A stretch of 52,260 nucleotides of DNA. Origin: a bacterium. GTDB taxonomy: Bacteria; Bacteroidota; Bacteroidia; Chitinophagales; Saprospiraceae. A model generated the notes under the pieces. That model ran no database searches and was not told where the DNA came from. It was given only the letters and a program-made list of their open reading frames with translations. The translations under genes were made by a program, and so were the position numbers. How positions within the stretch are numbered: the first letter of the stretch is position 1; the number at the start of each line of letters is the position of its first letter. This document shows positions 16,249 to 24,937 of this stretch, piece by piece. The stretch covers positions 1-52,260 of the forward strand of contig JANSXW010000030.1 in the NCBI GenBank assembly GCA_024742755.1, written 5' to 3'.

Positions 16249-16905
16249 TTACCCGTTGCCTTTCTTGTGATCGGCCAGGAACTTCTCCAAGCCAATGTCC
16301 GTCAGGGGGTGCTTCAGCAGGCCCAAAGCGGCATCGAGCGGGCAGGTAAAGACATCCGCCCCGGCACGGGCAGCGTCCACGATATGCTTGGCATTGCGGA
16401 TGGAAGCAGCCAGGATTTCTGTTTCGTAGCCCTGAATGGCGTAGATCTCAGCAATCTGCTCGATAAGGCCGATACCATCCCAGCTGATGTCATCAATGCG
16501 GCCGATGAATGGAGACAGGTAAGTGGCGCCTGCTTTGGCCGCCAGGATGGCCTGGCCGGCAGAAAAGACCAGCGTACAGTTGGTGCGAATGCCATTGTCG
16601 CGGAAGTAGCTTAGGGCTTTTACGCCGTCCTTAATCATTGGGACTTTCACCACGATATTCGGTGCCAGTTTGGATAGCGCTTCTCCCTCTTTGATGATGC
16701 CCTCAAAATCAGTGGAGATCACCTCAGCGCTCACATCACCGTCCACAATTTCACAGATTTTCTGGTAATGCGCGTAGATGTTGTCCTTCCCTGTGATACC
16801 CTCTTTGGCCATGAGGGAAGGGTTGGTCGTTACGCCATCCAGAATACCTAAATCCATGGCTTCCTTAATCTGATCAAGGCTGGCCGTATCAACGAAAAAC
16901 TTCAT
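16249..16905 (-). CDS. Transaldolase-like fructose-6-phosphate aldolase family enzyme
   Basis: 218 residues, the length of the short transaldolase (TalC/FSA) family. It begins [20 protein letters not shown], has [13 protein letters not shown], the Schiff-base lysine Lys87 in [19 protein letters not shown] and [10 protein letters not shown] near the C-terminal half. The enzyme transfers or cleaves a three-carbon dihydroxyacetone unit; family members act either as transaldolase or as fructose-6-phosphate aldolase, and sequence alone does not decide. The start at 16905 is the only one giving the conserved MKFFVDTA. It converges with the truncated kinase, 7 bases apart, and its upstream side faces the SRP RNA. 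Confidence 0.92.
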   Translation of the reverse strand: MKFFVDTASLDQIKEAMDLGILDGVTTNPSLMAKEGITGKDNIYAHYQKICEIVDGDVSAEVISTDFEGIIKEGEALSKLAPNIVVKVPMIKDGVKALSYFRDNGIRTNCTLVFSAGQAILAAKAGATYLSPFIGRIDDISWDGIGLIEQIAEIYAIQGYETEILAASIRNAKHIVDAARAGADVFTCPLDAALGLLKHPLTDIGLEKFLADHKKGNG

Positions 16906-17004
16906 GTTGCAGGTTGGTTTTACAGTATTTTCAGAATAGATTTCAAAGATTAAACCTGTAGTAACCGCAATAGTTTGGTGGGATATCGGGAAGACAAAAA
17001 ATAA

Positions 17005-17096
17005 GGCGAGCAACACATCGCACCGCTCAACCTACCTACCCTTGCTGCGTTTCCGCCCTGGGGGAGTTCAGTGGGAGCTGGTCGTGTGCGCTCGCC
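17005..17096 (-). ncRNA. ffs: Signal recognition particle RNA (small bacterial type)
   Basis: On the minus strand this contains the conserved SRP domain IV core GGCGGAAACGCAGCAAGG, with the GGAA tetraloop-type apical region and the asymmetric loop that binds Ffh. Outer strands GGCGAGC (17096-17090) and GCTCGCC (17011-17005) pair to close the rod, and GCACAC pairs with the GTGCGATGTG side. A T-rich run follows at 17004-16991 and could terminate transcription. The promoter at 17103-17134 places the start near 17096. The RNA pairs with the Ffh protein to target nascent membrane proteins. About 92 bases, the short type. Confidence 0.92.
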
Positions 17097-17102
17097 GGAC
17101 GG

Positions 17103-17134
17103 CAAAGGTAAGGGGTTACTTTGGAAATTCCAAA
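17103..17134 (-). promoter_or_regulatory. Promoter of the SRP RNA (Bacteroidota type)
   Basis: On the minus strand: TTTG at 17134-17131, a 20-base spacer, then TACCTTTG at 17110-17103. This matches the Bacteroidota -33/-7 consensus and predicts a start about 7 bases on, at the closing stem of the RNA. Confidence 0.8.
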
Positions 17135-17155
17135 ACTCTGCCCCCGGCGTTGCAA

Positions 17156-17518
17156 TTATTTTTGCCCTCCCTTTGGAATGATCTCTGTCTTTTCGCCAAA
17201 GTACTGCACAAAGCGCTGCATATCAGCGGCTAACTCAGCATTCTGCGTGGCTTTGTAATAGGTATCCGCCAGTGCCCTCAGGGTTTGGAACATGAAGCGG
17301 TCCATCTCGATAACCTGCATCTGTTTAGTCCACAAATCAATTCGGAGCGTGTCCTTCGTCTCCCGGTCAAAGATGGACAATAAGAAGGCTTTTGCGGACT
17401 GCAGCTCCGGACCATCGGGCCCGTCTACCGACGCCCATTGTATGTCGACGGGCATGTTTTCTGCATCCAGCCCTACATTAATTTTTATTTCTGACCACTT
17501 CTTAACTTCGTCTGCCAT
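17156..17518 (-). CDS. gldC: Gliding motility protein GldC
   Basis: 120 residues, the normal size of GldC, a small cytoplasmic protein tied to Bacteroidota gliding and type IX secretion. Recognisable features are the start MADEVKKWSEIKINVGLD, the IDLWTKQMQVIEMDRFMFQTLRALADTYYKAT block and an ending near MQRFVQYFGEKT. The start at 17518 was preferred because the 27 residues before it in the open frame are not family-like. No other gld genes are in the window; gldC is often far from the gldKLMN cluster. Its upstream neighbour is the beta-helix gene on the opposite strand. Confidence 0.9.
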   Translation of the reverse strand: MADEVKKWSEIKINVGLDAENMPVDIQWASVDGPDGPELQSAKAFLLSIFDRETKDTLRIDLWTKQMQVIEMDRFMFQTLRALADTYYKATQNAELAADMQRFVQYFGEKTEIIPKGGQK

Positions 17519-17719
17519 AATAATTTGCTGTTTTTTGCTTAACCGTTGGGGCACCCGTTGTACGCACCCGTTTGGCGGGCCGAAATTACTAAATTTCAAC
17601 CCGATATTCTACTGACCCGTCTGCCACCTGCCAGGTTCGTGCTTTTGAGCTTGTTTTTTTGATCAATTCTGTAGTATCCTGTATCCCCCACCACCTATTT
17701 TGGCGGAAAAGACCTGGCT

Positions 17720-19687
17720 ATGTCCTCAATCAATAAGCTCAATCGGATATTCCTGCCCCTGTTCTGCTGTACTTTGCTGCCCTGCTGCCTGACGGCGCAA
17801 AATGCTGTGACTTCCGGCCGCCTCTATGTGGAGCCACCAACCCTTATTTGCCTGGGCTTTGAGTGGTATATTGGCGGTGATGACAACCGCAACGCCTCCG
17901 TGGAAGTCGCCTACCGGAAAGCTGGCGCCACAGACTGGTCTGCCGGGATGCCCCTGGTCCGTATAGGAGACGAGGCGGCCGGTATTGCCGAGCTAACCTA
18001 CCGGACTCCTCGCCTTTTTGCAGGCAGCATCATTGATTTGGAGCCAGATACGGAGTACGAATGCCGCCTTACGCTCAGCGACCCCGATGGGGTGGAGCTG
18101 GGACAGGCGGTACACGTCCTCAGCATCAGGACCCGTGCTGAGCCTCAGGCCAAAGCCAATGGCCGCATCCGGCACGTCTACCCACCGGATTGGGAAGGCA
18201 AAAAGGAAATACCCGCTTACGAAGGGCTGATGCATGCCTATTATGGTTTCAAGCGCTATGCAGATCATATTCAAACCGTTGACCCGGTTCAGCCGGGAGA
18301 TATGATCCTGGTACATGCAGGTACCTATAAAGCAGATCGTTACAACTATCGCAATCAACACGCTCTTACCTTTCACGGCACTTACACCCTTACGCACGAT
18401 GGCACCCCGGAGCGGCCCATCGTCATTAAAGCAGCCGGCGATGGAGCAGTCATTTTCGATGGTGACGGGGCTTACCGTTTGTTTGACCTCATGGCAGCCG
18501 ACTACCACCACCTTGAGGGCTTAACCATCCGAAATGCAGACATTGGCATACTTGCCGGAGAGAAGAATGTACTGGGCTGCGAAGGGCTCGTGGTGAAAAA
18601 CTGCCGCATAGAAGCAGTCGGCATCGGCATTATGGCACAGTACCGGGGCTGCCGGAATTTTTACCTGGCGGACAACTACATCACCGGCCGGGTAGACACC
18701 ACCCGCCTGCTGCGCAAGGAAAGGGGGCCGGACGGAAACATGCAACAAAGAGTCTACTCTTACTACGGTATTAAGGTATACGGGCAGGGGCATGTCATCT
18801 GCCACAACTATGTGGCTTACTTTTTTGATGGGATTGACATCTGCACCCACAGTGGAGTCGAAGCCCTTGAAGAGGAGCGCAGTGTCGCCATTGATATTTA
18901 TAACAACGATATCTTTCTAACCAACGACAACTTCTTCGAAGCCGACGGTGGCACTTACAACCTGCGCTTCCTGCGCAACCGCGGCTTCAACTCCGCACAA
19001 TCCGGCTTCACCAATCAGCCGGTACTCGGGGGCCCCGTGTACTGGATACGCAACATTGGGTACAATATACCCGAAAAGCCGGCCCTGAAGTACTGGGAAA
19101 CCCGGCCCGGTGCCATCATTGCCTACCATAATGTATTTACGACCTATTCCGGCCGCAGCTGGAAGGGGATGAACAATGCCCGCTTTCGCAACAACCTTTT
19201 CCTGCAGCCCGATGACGCCCCTCAGCCCACACTGGGCATGAAGACCTATACAAGCTACAGCACGAGCGACTATAACGGCTACCGTTTCCATAAAGGACAG
19301 GAGGTGCCCATTTCATGGCATGCCCCCATGCCCGGCGTGCTCCGCGACTATGTGCTCAGCCACGAAGCCTCTACGTTCCAAACGCTGGAAGCCCTGGCCG
19401 CTGCTACCGGGCAGGAGCGCCATAGCATCACCATCGATTTTTCAGACTTTGTCAAGGTGCCTGTGCCGAATTTCAAAGCCTGGCAGGCCGCCAACCCGGA
19501 CCCCGATGCTGAAGCCTTCCCCATTTGGCGCCCCGGAGGCATGGATTTTCACCTCCGCCCTGGCAGCAAGGCCATTGATGCTGGCGTACGTATCCCTAAT
19601 GTGAATGATGATTTCCTTGGCGAAGCGCCTGATATGGGTGCGCTGGAAGGGGATTTGCCTGCGCCTCACTACGGGCCCCGAAGTTAA
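17720..19687 (+). CDS. Secreted right-handed beta-helix protein (polysaccharide-lyase-like)
   Basis: 655 residues with a signal peptide (ending LLPCCLTAQ, ~residue 27). An N-terminal beta-sandwich, like the fibronectin-like domain of purple acid phosphatases (~residues 30-135: TEYECRLTLSD, LSIRTR), precedes a parallel beta-helix (~170-620) with repeated short strands: PGDMILVHAGTY, FDGDGAYRLFDL, DYHHLEGLTIRNADIGI, GIKVYGQGHVICHNYV, GIDIC. Near the end DFHLRPGSKAIDAGV and FLGEAPDMGALEG match the right-handed parallel beta-helix motif seen in Bacteroidota secreted proteins. It may be a lyase or a carbohydrate-binding protein; no catalytic residues were identified. There is no T9SS C-terminal domain, so export is probably by the general route to the periplasm or surface. 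Confidence 0.8.
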   Translation: MSSINKLNRIFLPLFCCTLLPCCLTAQNAVTSGRLYVEPPTLICLGFEWYIGGDDNRNASVEVAYRKAGATDWSAGMPLVRIGDEAAGIAELTYRTPRLFAGSIIDLEPDTEYECRLTLSDPDGVELGQAVHVLSIRTRAEPQAKANGRIRHVYPPDWEGKKEIPAYEGLMHAYYGFKRYADHIQTVDPVQPGDMILVHAGTYKADRYNYRNQHALTFHGTYTLTHDGTPERPIVIKAAGDGAVIFDGDGAYRLFDLMAADYHHLEGLTIRNADIGILAGEKNVLGCEGLVVKNCRIEAVGIGIMAQYRGCRNFYLADNYITGRVDTTRLLRKERGPDGNMQQRVYSYYGIKVYGQGHVICHNYVAYFFDGIDICTHSGVEALEEERSVAIDIYNNDIFLTNDNFFEADGGTYNLRFLRNRGFNSAQSGFTNQPVLGGPVYWIRNIGYNIPEKPALKYWETRPGAIIAYHNVFTTYSGRSWKGMNNARFRNNLFLQPDDAPQPTLGMKTYTSYSTSDYNGYRFHKGQEVPISWHAPMPGVLRDYVLSHEASTFQTLEALAAATGQERHSITIDFSDFVKVPVPNFKAWQAANPDPDAEAFPIWRPGGMDFHLRPGSKAIDAGVRIPNVNDDFLGEAPDMGALEGDLPAPHYGPRS

Positions 19688-19728
19688 GACGGTCTAAAGG
19701 CTGGAAGTAAACTTGCCAACCTGGGGGC

Positions 19729-20427
19729 TTACCTCAGCAGCCTTGTCCCTGCATTAGCAATTTCGTGAATCGCTTCAGAGTCATAAATGATTTGCCCTGG
19801 TTGCAGCCCTTGGGCTACGGCGATCATAGCCTTCGCCACATCCTCGGCTTCCACCGGGCGGTACTTGCCCATCACCTTGCCCCGGATGTAAGGCGCAATG
19901 CCCCGGGTCAGGCGTACCGCCAGTTGCTCTGCCAGGCGTTGTTCCTGCCTTGGCCCCAGCAGCAAGGAGGGCTGGAAGATGTGCATGCCCCACAGGGGAA
20001 GCTCACGGATGGCGGCTTCCAGTTCTCCCTTTACCCGGGAATAGAAAAACAGGGACTCGGGGTCTGCCCCAACGGAAGAAACCAGCATCAACTGATTGGC
20101 TCCTGCGGCTGCGGCGGCCTTTGCGGTTTCGTAAGCGTAAGTGAAGTCTACTTTATAGAATGCCGCTTTGCCGCCTGCCTTGGCCATGGTGGTCCCCAGA
20201 CAGGAAAAGACATCTTGCCCCTCCATCAGGTGTTGGTAACCAGCAGCTTTGTCAAAATCGATCACATGCTGCTCCAGCCCTTCGCCCTTTAGATCAAGCT
20301 TGCGCCTGCCAAAGCTGACCACCCTTTTGTAGGCAGGGTGCGCAATCAATTGCCGGAGCACAAAGCCGCCGACCAGGCCGGAGCCCCCGAATACCAATGC
20401 GGTCTTTTGATGTTTGCTGATTTCCAT
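19729..20427 (-). CDS. NAD(P)H-binding protein, HTATIP2-like oxidoreductase
   Basis: 232 residues, an atypical short-chain-dehydrogenase-like Rossmann protein. Seen are ALVFGGSGLVGGFVLRQLI, DVFSCLGTTMAKAGGKAAFYKVDFTYAYETAKAAA, LVSSVGADPESLFFYSRVKGELEAA and LLLGPRQEQRLAEQ, the pattern of the HTATIP2/TIP30-like family. The substrate is unknown. The start at 20427 was chosen over an extended frame because the conserved region begins MEISKHQKTALVFGG. It sits 31 bases after the DUF4249 gene on the same strand and may be co-transcribed with it and copA. Confidence 0.82.
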   Translation of the reverse strand: MEISKHQKTALVFGGSGLVGGFVLRQLIAHPAYKRVVSFGRRKLDLKGEGLEQHVIDFDKAAGYQHLMEGQDVFSCLGTTMAKAGGKAAFYKVDFTYAYETAKAAAAAGANQLMLVSSVGADPESLFFYSRVKGELEAAIRELPLWGMHIFQPSLLLGPRQEQRLAEQLAVRLTRGIAPYIRGKVMGKYRPVEAEDVAKAMIAVAQGLQPGQIIYDSEAIHEIANAGTRLLR

Positions 20428-20458
20428 ATACGCTGTAAAAGTAAAAACTTTTCCTATT

Positions 20459-21391
20459 CTACCGCGACACCAGCAAGGTATAGTAGGATGCTGAAATGCC
20501 GCCCCAGATGCCGAGCCCACCCTCCACATTCGACTCTATCAGGGTGTAACTGGAAAACGGCCCCTGATTGGCGGTATTGAACTCCACGGTATTCCAGAAA
20601 TCGAAGTGCGCCTCATCTATGGTCATCCACTTCACAGTGATGGTATCGCCCACGGTATATAAACCAAAGGTCGCAAGGTCAATATCCACACTTCCTCTGG
20701 GAATAGGGCGGAAGAGCGGGAACTCCACTACTTCCCCATCAAACAGCCGGTCGTCTGTAACCGAAGCCCCAGGACTAATGATCGGACCGCCATTGGTGCC
20801 CACCTGATACCGGTAAAAATTGGGAGTGCCTGCAGGGTCTTTCAGATACCCCAACAGCTGCGCCAGGGTATCAACAGGCTCGCCCGGAGGGGGCCGGAAC
20901 CGCAGGGAGTCGATCGGCACCCTTTCGGGAATGCTCGTCACGGCGCGTAGTTGCCGCCCCTCCGCGTCTACCAGCAGGGTGTAAGTCTTGCCCTCCTCCC
21001 CTATCATGGAGAAACTCACATCGATGTACACACAGAAGTTAAAACCGAGGCTATCCACCGCAAGCCCAAAGGCATCAGTTGCCAGCTGCTTTTCCAGAGG
21101 GGATAGCTCATTCAGGCAGATTTCTTCCAGCTGTACCGTGTCCTGGCCGTTGGTGATGCGCACATCCGCCCCGCTCACAAAATTTTCATTGAAATCTTCG
21201 GCGCTAAATTCAGAAAAGAAAGAAGTGGACCGCGAGAGGATAACAAATGGCGGGCGTGGCTCTGTGCCGGCTTCGATGTAGCCTTCCACCACGATTTCCG
21301 GAGGCAGGTCAACGGAGGCGGGTATGAATTCCTGCTCGCAGCTTAGCGTGAGCCATCCTGTGATCAGGACAAAAAAGAGAATACGATTCAT
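20459..21391 (-). CDS. DUF4249-family outer-membrane-associated lipoprotein
   Basis: 310 residues with a lipoprotein signal (MNRILFFVLITGWLTLSC, Cys18). The mature protein fits the DUF4249 family: PEIVVEGYIEAG, FVILSRSTSFFSEFS, VSGADVRITNG, YTLLVDAEGRQLRAVTSIPE, PNFYRYQVGTNGG and DDRLFDGEVVEFPLFRP. This family is usually encoded next to a TonB-dependent receptor, which is missing here. The start was placed at 21391 so that the lipobox sits at the usual distance; nine in-frame residues upstream were discarded. It lies 52 bases downstream of copA. Confidence 0.82.
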   Translation of the reverse strand: MNRILFFVLITGWLTLSCEQEFIPASVDLPPEIVVEGYIEAGTEPRPPFVILSRSTSFFSEFSAEDFNENFVSGADVRITNGQDTVQLEEICLNELSPLEKQLATDAFGLAVDSLGFNFCVYIDVSFSMIGEEGKTYTLLVDAEGRQLRAVTSIPERVPIDSLRFRPPPGEPVDTLAQLLGYLKDPAGTPNFYRYQVGTNGGPIISPGASVTDDRLFDGEVVEFPLFRPIPRGSVDIDLATFGLYTVGDTITVKWMTIDEAHFDFWNTVEFNTANQGPFSSYTLIESNVEGGLGIWGGISASYYTLLVSR

Positions 21392-21443
21392 GCAGCATGT
21401 TTTCTGCTGGCAGAACAACCAGAGGGCGGGGAAGTTTTAGCGA

Positions 21444-23564
21444 TTAAGCCTTAATCCGCTTGTACCGCAGCCGAATGGAATTGCCAATCACCACCACATC
21501 AGAAAACGCCATAAACAGGGCGCCCCACATGGGGTTGAGAAAGCCCATGGCTGCAATCGGGATGGCCACGATGTTGTAGGCAAAAGCCCAGAACAAATTC
21601 TGTTTGATCGTCAGTACCGTATGCTCTGATATGCCAAAGGCTTTGCGCAGGTACTCCAGCCTGCCATTCAGCAGGATAATCTGCGCGGATTGTATCGCTA
21701 CCTGCGAGGCATTGCTCAGGGAAACGCCAACGGTTGCCTTTGCCAGGGCCGGGGCATCATTGATGCCATCGCCAACCATGGCAGTAGGCACCTGTGCGGA
21801 GAGGGCTGCTATGCGTTCCAGTTTTTGTTCCGGCAGCTGAGCGCCGTAGTACTCCTCAATGCCGAGCTCCCTGGCAACTTCCGCCACCTTGGCTTCCTGA
21901 TCACCACTCAGCAATACTGCCGACTTCCCCTGTGCTTTCAGGTAAGCTATCGTCTCAGCGGCATCGGGCTTGATCTCATCCGAGAGTTCAATAGTAGCCA
22001 GCAACGTGTCATTTTCAACCAGGTAGAGTGCACCTGCTTTGCCGGTAACCGTCTTAGGCAGCATACGCTCAGAGCCCAGGCGAATGGTATGCCCATGGGC
22101 ATCCCGTGCCTGCAGGCCGCGCCCCTTCAGCTCTTCCACATCCTGCAGCTCTACCGCTACGCCATTCACCCGGCTTTCCATTTCCCGCAGTAGGGACTGT
22201 GCGATGGGGTGAGAGGAGTGCTGCTCCAGTTTGTAAATCAGTGCATTGGCCCGTGCCTCATCGGGCTGATGGTACTCAATATGCCTGATGCGGAAATCCC
22301 CTGTCGTCAGCGTCCCCGTTTTATCGAAGACTACTTTTTTGACACGGGAGAAGACTTCCAGGGTTTGCCCGCCTTTCACCAGAATGCCATTCTTCGCCAA
22401 ACGGCCCACGCCTACCATGACCGCCGTTGGTGTGGCCAACCCCATTGCGCAGGGGCAGGAAATCACCAGTACAGCAATGGCATTCATCAGCGCCTGACCG
22501 AAAGCCAAGCCAAAGACGAAATGTCCCAGCAGCAGCGTCAATAGCGCAATGCTCAACACCACCGGCACAAAAACGGCACTGATTTTATCTGCCAGCCGCT
22601 GAATGTCCGGCTTGTCCTGCTGAGCCGTTTTCACCAGTTCGATCATTTGGCTCAGCACCGTATCCCGGCCCGCCGCCGTCACTTCCATTTTTACAGAACC
22701 GCCAACAACCACCGAAGCTCCGATGACGCGGTCACCAGCCGACTTATTCACCGGCAGGCTTTCGCCCGTTAGCATGGACTCGTCTACTGCAGCTTCCCCT
22801 TCCAGGATTTGGCCATCCAGGGGTACTTTATCGCCCTCGTTCACCAGCAGGGTATCGCCCACTTTGACTTCTTCCCGCTTCAGCGTGACCACCGCACCGG
22901 ATGGCATAATCTTACGCGCGGTTTCCACCTGCAGCTTCGTCAGCTCCCCAATTGCAGTCGTGGTCTGCTCTACCGCCCGTTTTTCCAGCCAGTTGCCGAC
23001 CAGCACCAGGGTGACAATGGTCGCACTTGTTTCGTAAAAAATGTAATTGGCTTCCCAAAGCAGCGTCCCCACCAGGCTGTAAATGAAAGCTGCCGTGCTG
23101 CCCACGAAGATCAGCACGTCCATGTTCGGCACGCCCCCCTTCAGCGAGCTTAGGGCCGAGCGGCCAAAGTGCAGGAACCCGATCACGAAAGGCGGCAGGC
23201 ACAGGGCCATTTGGAACCAGTAATTTTCCATAATCGCCAATTCCACACCAGCCATCATAAAGAAGTGGTACATCAGCAGGGGTAAGGTGAAGATGGCACT
23301 CACCAGCAATTTGCGCTCCAGCGTCCACCAGGGCCCTTTGGCATCACTGTCCTCATCCACTACCGAGAAGCCCAGCTTGCGGATGCCCTGCCGGACTTTT
23401 TCCCGGTCAATGCCCGATGCCGTCTCCCGGTAACGCACTTCCTTGGTCTGAAAATTCACATAAACGTCTTCCAGGCCTTTACGCTCCAGGAATTTATTCA
23501 GGCTGGCCGCGCAGTTGTTGCACGTCATGCCCTCAACTTTCAATTCTACAATATCGTTAGCCAT
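21444..23564 (-). CDS. copA: Copper-translocating P-type ATPase
   Basis: 706 residues of the P1B-type family. The N-terminal metal-binding domain has GMTCNNC (Cys15, Cys18). Transmembrane helices flank the actuator domain motif MLTGESLPV and the ion-binding Cys370-Pro-Cys372 ([17 protein letters not shown]). The catalytic aspartate is Asp414 in DKTGTLTTG, followed by HSSHPIAQS (HP nucleotide motif) and [13 protein letters not shown]. This set is the CopA type that exports Cu(I) from the cytoplasm using ATP. Only one N-terminal metal domain is present. No copper chaperone or regulator gene is nearby; a strong palindrome precedes the gene at 23615-23644. Confidence 0.93.
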   Translation of the reverse strand: MANDIVELKVEGMTCNNCAASLNKFLERKGLEDVYVNFQTKEVRYRETASGIDREKVRQGIRKLGFSVVDEDSDAKGPWWTLERKLLVSAIFTLPLLMYHFFMMAGVELAIMENYWFQMALCLPPFVIGFLHFGRSALSSLKGGVPNMDVLIFVGSTAAFIYSLVGTLLWEANYIFYETSATIVTLVLVGNWLEKRAVEQTTTAIGELTKLQVETARKIMPSGAVVTLKREEVKVGDTLLVNEGDKVPLDGQILEGEAAVDESMLTGESLPVNKSAGDRVIGASVVVGGSVKMEVTAAGRDTVLSQMIELVKTAQQDKPDIQRLADKISAVFVPVVLSIALLTLLLGHFVFGLAFGQALMNAIAVLVISCPCAMGLATPTAVMVGVGRLAKNGILVKGGQTLEVFSRVKKVVFDKTGTLTTGDFRIRHIEYHQPDEARANALIYKLEQHSSHPIAQSLLREMESRVNGVAVELQDVEELKGRGLQARDAHGHTIRLGSERMLPKTVTGKAGALYLVENDTLLATIELSDEIKPDAAETIAYLKAQGKSAVLLSGDQEAKVAEVARELGIEEYYGAQLPEQKLERIAALSAQVPTAMVGDGINDAPALAKATVGVSLSNASQVAIQSAQIILLNGRLEYLRKAFGISEHTVLTIKQNLFWAFAYNIVAIPIAAMGFLNPMWGALFMAFSDVVVIGNSIRLRYKRIKA

Positions 23565-23614
23565 AGCGGTAATCGCTTTTATGTCTGAATATAGGAAAGA
23601 TTCTAAACCTTGCG

Positions 23615-23644
23615 CCCCTTTTTAGCCTTCTAAAGGCTAAGGGG
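23615..23644. promoter_or_regulatory. Palindrome between copA and a lipoprotein gene
   Basis: Bases 23622-23629 pair with 23633-23640 (TTAGCCTT/AAGGCTAA) around a 3-base loop, and CCCC 23615-23618 pairs with GGGG 23641-23644 after a 3-base bulge. It lies 51 bases before the copA start and 63 before the divergent lipoprotein start. It may be an operator or a transcribed hairpin; the binding protein is unknown. Confidence 0.4.
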
Positions 23645-23707
23645 AAGCGGTTGTTCCAAAGAACCCTTACCTTCGTAATATTAACACATCAATCCAAAAT
23701 CAGATTA

Positions 23708-24514
23708 ATGATGAGAACGCTAAGCCTGTTATTTGTGCTTGCCCTGTTTTTTACCAGCTGCCAAAGCGGTGGCAACACCGACACCACTGAAGAGACCACA
23801 GCCGACACCACTGCGGTGGATGCAGAACCCGCCACCAGGTATTTCCTTACGCCCTTCAGTGAGTCAGAAGCCTACCCTGATGCCGCTATCGAAGACGTCA
23901 CCTACGAGGATGGCAAATTCAACTTTTCAATCAGCGGAGAAACGTACAAACTCGGTGTCCAAACGCCTGACGCAGACGCCAAAATGTGCGCCAACAGCGC
24001 TAAGGGCCAGCACATCCACCTGATTATCGATGATCAGCCCTATGCTGCCAAATACGAAGCTGCATTTGACTACGAAATTGAAGACGGCGACCACTACATG
24101 CTCGCTTTTCTGTCCCGCTCCTACCACGAGAGCATCAAAACGGATAAAGCCCATGTCGCTAAAAAAGTAACCATCGAAAACAACAGTTTCATGGCGGTAG
24201 AGAATATCACAGACCCCATTCTCTTTTACAGCCGTCCGAAAGGCACCTATACCGGAAAAGCACAAACCGAAAAGGTCATGCTCGACTTTTACCCGGTTAA
24301 TGTCCCTGGCTTCGGCACCGACCACATGGTTAAAGCCACCATCAACGGCGAAGATCATATGATCGATACCTGGCAGCCTTACTACGTCGAGGGGCTGCCA
24401 ATGGGCGAGAACACCATCACACTCACCCTCGTTGACGCCGAAGGCAATAAAGTAGACACGCCGCTCAATCCGGTCACCCGCACCTTTACCTTGCAGGAAG
24501 ACCCAGCGGAATAA
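23708..24514 (+). CDS. Hypothetical lipoprotein
   Basis: 268 residues with a lipoprotein signal (MMRTLSLLFVLALFFTSC, Cys18) followed by a short Thr/Asp-rich linker (DTTEETTADTTAVDAE). The mature domain is beta-rich and acidic with GQHIHLIIDDQPYAAKYE, EDGDHYMLAFLSRSYHESIK and LDFYPVNVPGFGTDHMVKATING; the GQHIHLIIDD and GDHYM histidines could bind a metal, which is a guess. A late MIDTWQPYYVEGLPMGENTITLTLVDAEG suggests an Ig-like C-terminal fold. No named family recognised. It diverges from copA, so a role in copper handling is possible but unsupported beyond position. The ATG at 23708 was chosen for the lipobox. Confidence 0.7.
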   Translation: MMRTLSLLFVLALFFTSCQSGGNTDTTEETTADTTAVDAEPATRYFLTPFSESEAYPDAAIEDVTYEDGKFNFSISGETYKLGVQTPDADAKMCANSAKGQHIHLIIDDQPYAAKYEAAFDYEIEDGDHYMLAFLSRSYHESIKTDKAHVAKKVTIENNSFMAVENITDPILFYSRPKGTYTGKAQTEKVMLDFYPVNVPGFGTDHMVKATINGEDHMIDTWQPYYVEGLPMGENTITLTLVDAEGNKVDTPLNPVTRTFTLQEDPAE

Positions 24515-24569
24515 TTACGGAGCGTGCCCATGACTCAGCGGATGGCCCACGCACCACATCAACATAGCA

Positions 24570-24605
24570 AAAGGCAGCCTGCGCCAGCGGGTTGCCTTTC
24601 TTTTT
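24570..24605 (+). terminator. Intrinsic terminator of the hypothetical lipoprotein gene
   Basis: AAAGGCAGCC (24570-24579) pairs with GGTTGCCTTT (24590-24599), with one G-T pair. CTTTTT follows. It lies 55 bases after the lipoprotein stop. Confidence 0.75.
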
Positions 24606-24620
24606 GCTGGCCGCATGCAC

Positions 24621-24656
24621 AAAAAAAAGTGCTGCTCGCACACTGTGCGGCAGCAC
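24621..24656 (-). terminator. Strong intrinsic terminator on the minus strand without a matching gene
   Basis: Read on the minus strand, GTGCTGC (24656-24650) and CGCA-type inner pairs form an 11-bp stem with GCAGCAC (24635-24629), one bulge and a 5-base loop, followed by eight Ts (24628-24621). The only gene upstream in that direction is on the other strand (24938 onward). It may end a short minus-strand RNA starting between 24657 and 24937, or act as the second half of a terminator pair for the plus strand. Confidence 0.55.
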
Positions 24657-24937
24657 CCAAAAGCCAGTAAACCAGTAGCCCTTTGGCTACTAACAAACAA
24701 ACATTCTTGACCCTTCAAAGAGAAAAGTGCAGCCCGCGTAGCAGGTGATCTTGCCCCACACTGCTCCCCTTATCAATCTAAAGAAGTATGGATACGGGCC
24801 ACACCGGTATAATCCCTTTCGAAGTTGGCTCTCTCACCGCAGGCGCAGCATTCTGCCCCCATATTCCGGTGTTTTAGTATTTTGATGTAGTTTCGTTTTT
24901 CAATGACATCTAACTAATACCAACAACCGTGCCAAAA
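24657..24937. other. Intergenic stretch before ggt
   Basis: No open reading frame worth calling. On the minus strand AGTAGCC...GGCTACT forms a small hairpin preceded by a U-rich TTTGTTTG tract, just ahead of the orphan terminator. An AATGTTTG box (one base off TAnnTTTG) is upstream, without a -33 box at the right distance. On the plus strand a TATTTTG near 24882 may be a weak -7 for ggt. Confidence 0.4.

Noticed and set aside
24929..24937. GTG start three codons before the ggt ATG
   Set aside because: The ATG at 24938 already gives a full lipoprotein signal; the extension adds only Met-Pro-Lys.
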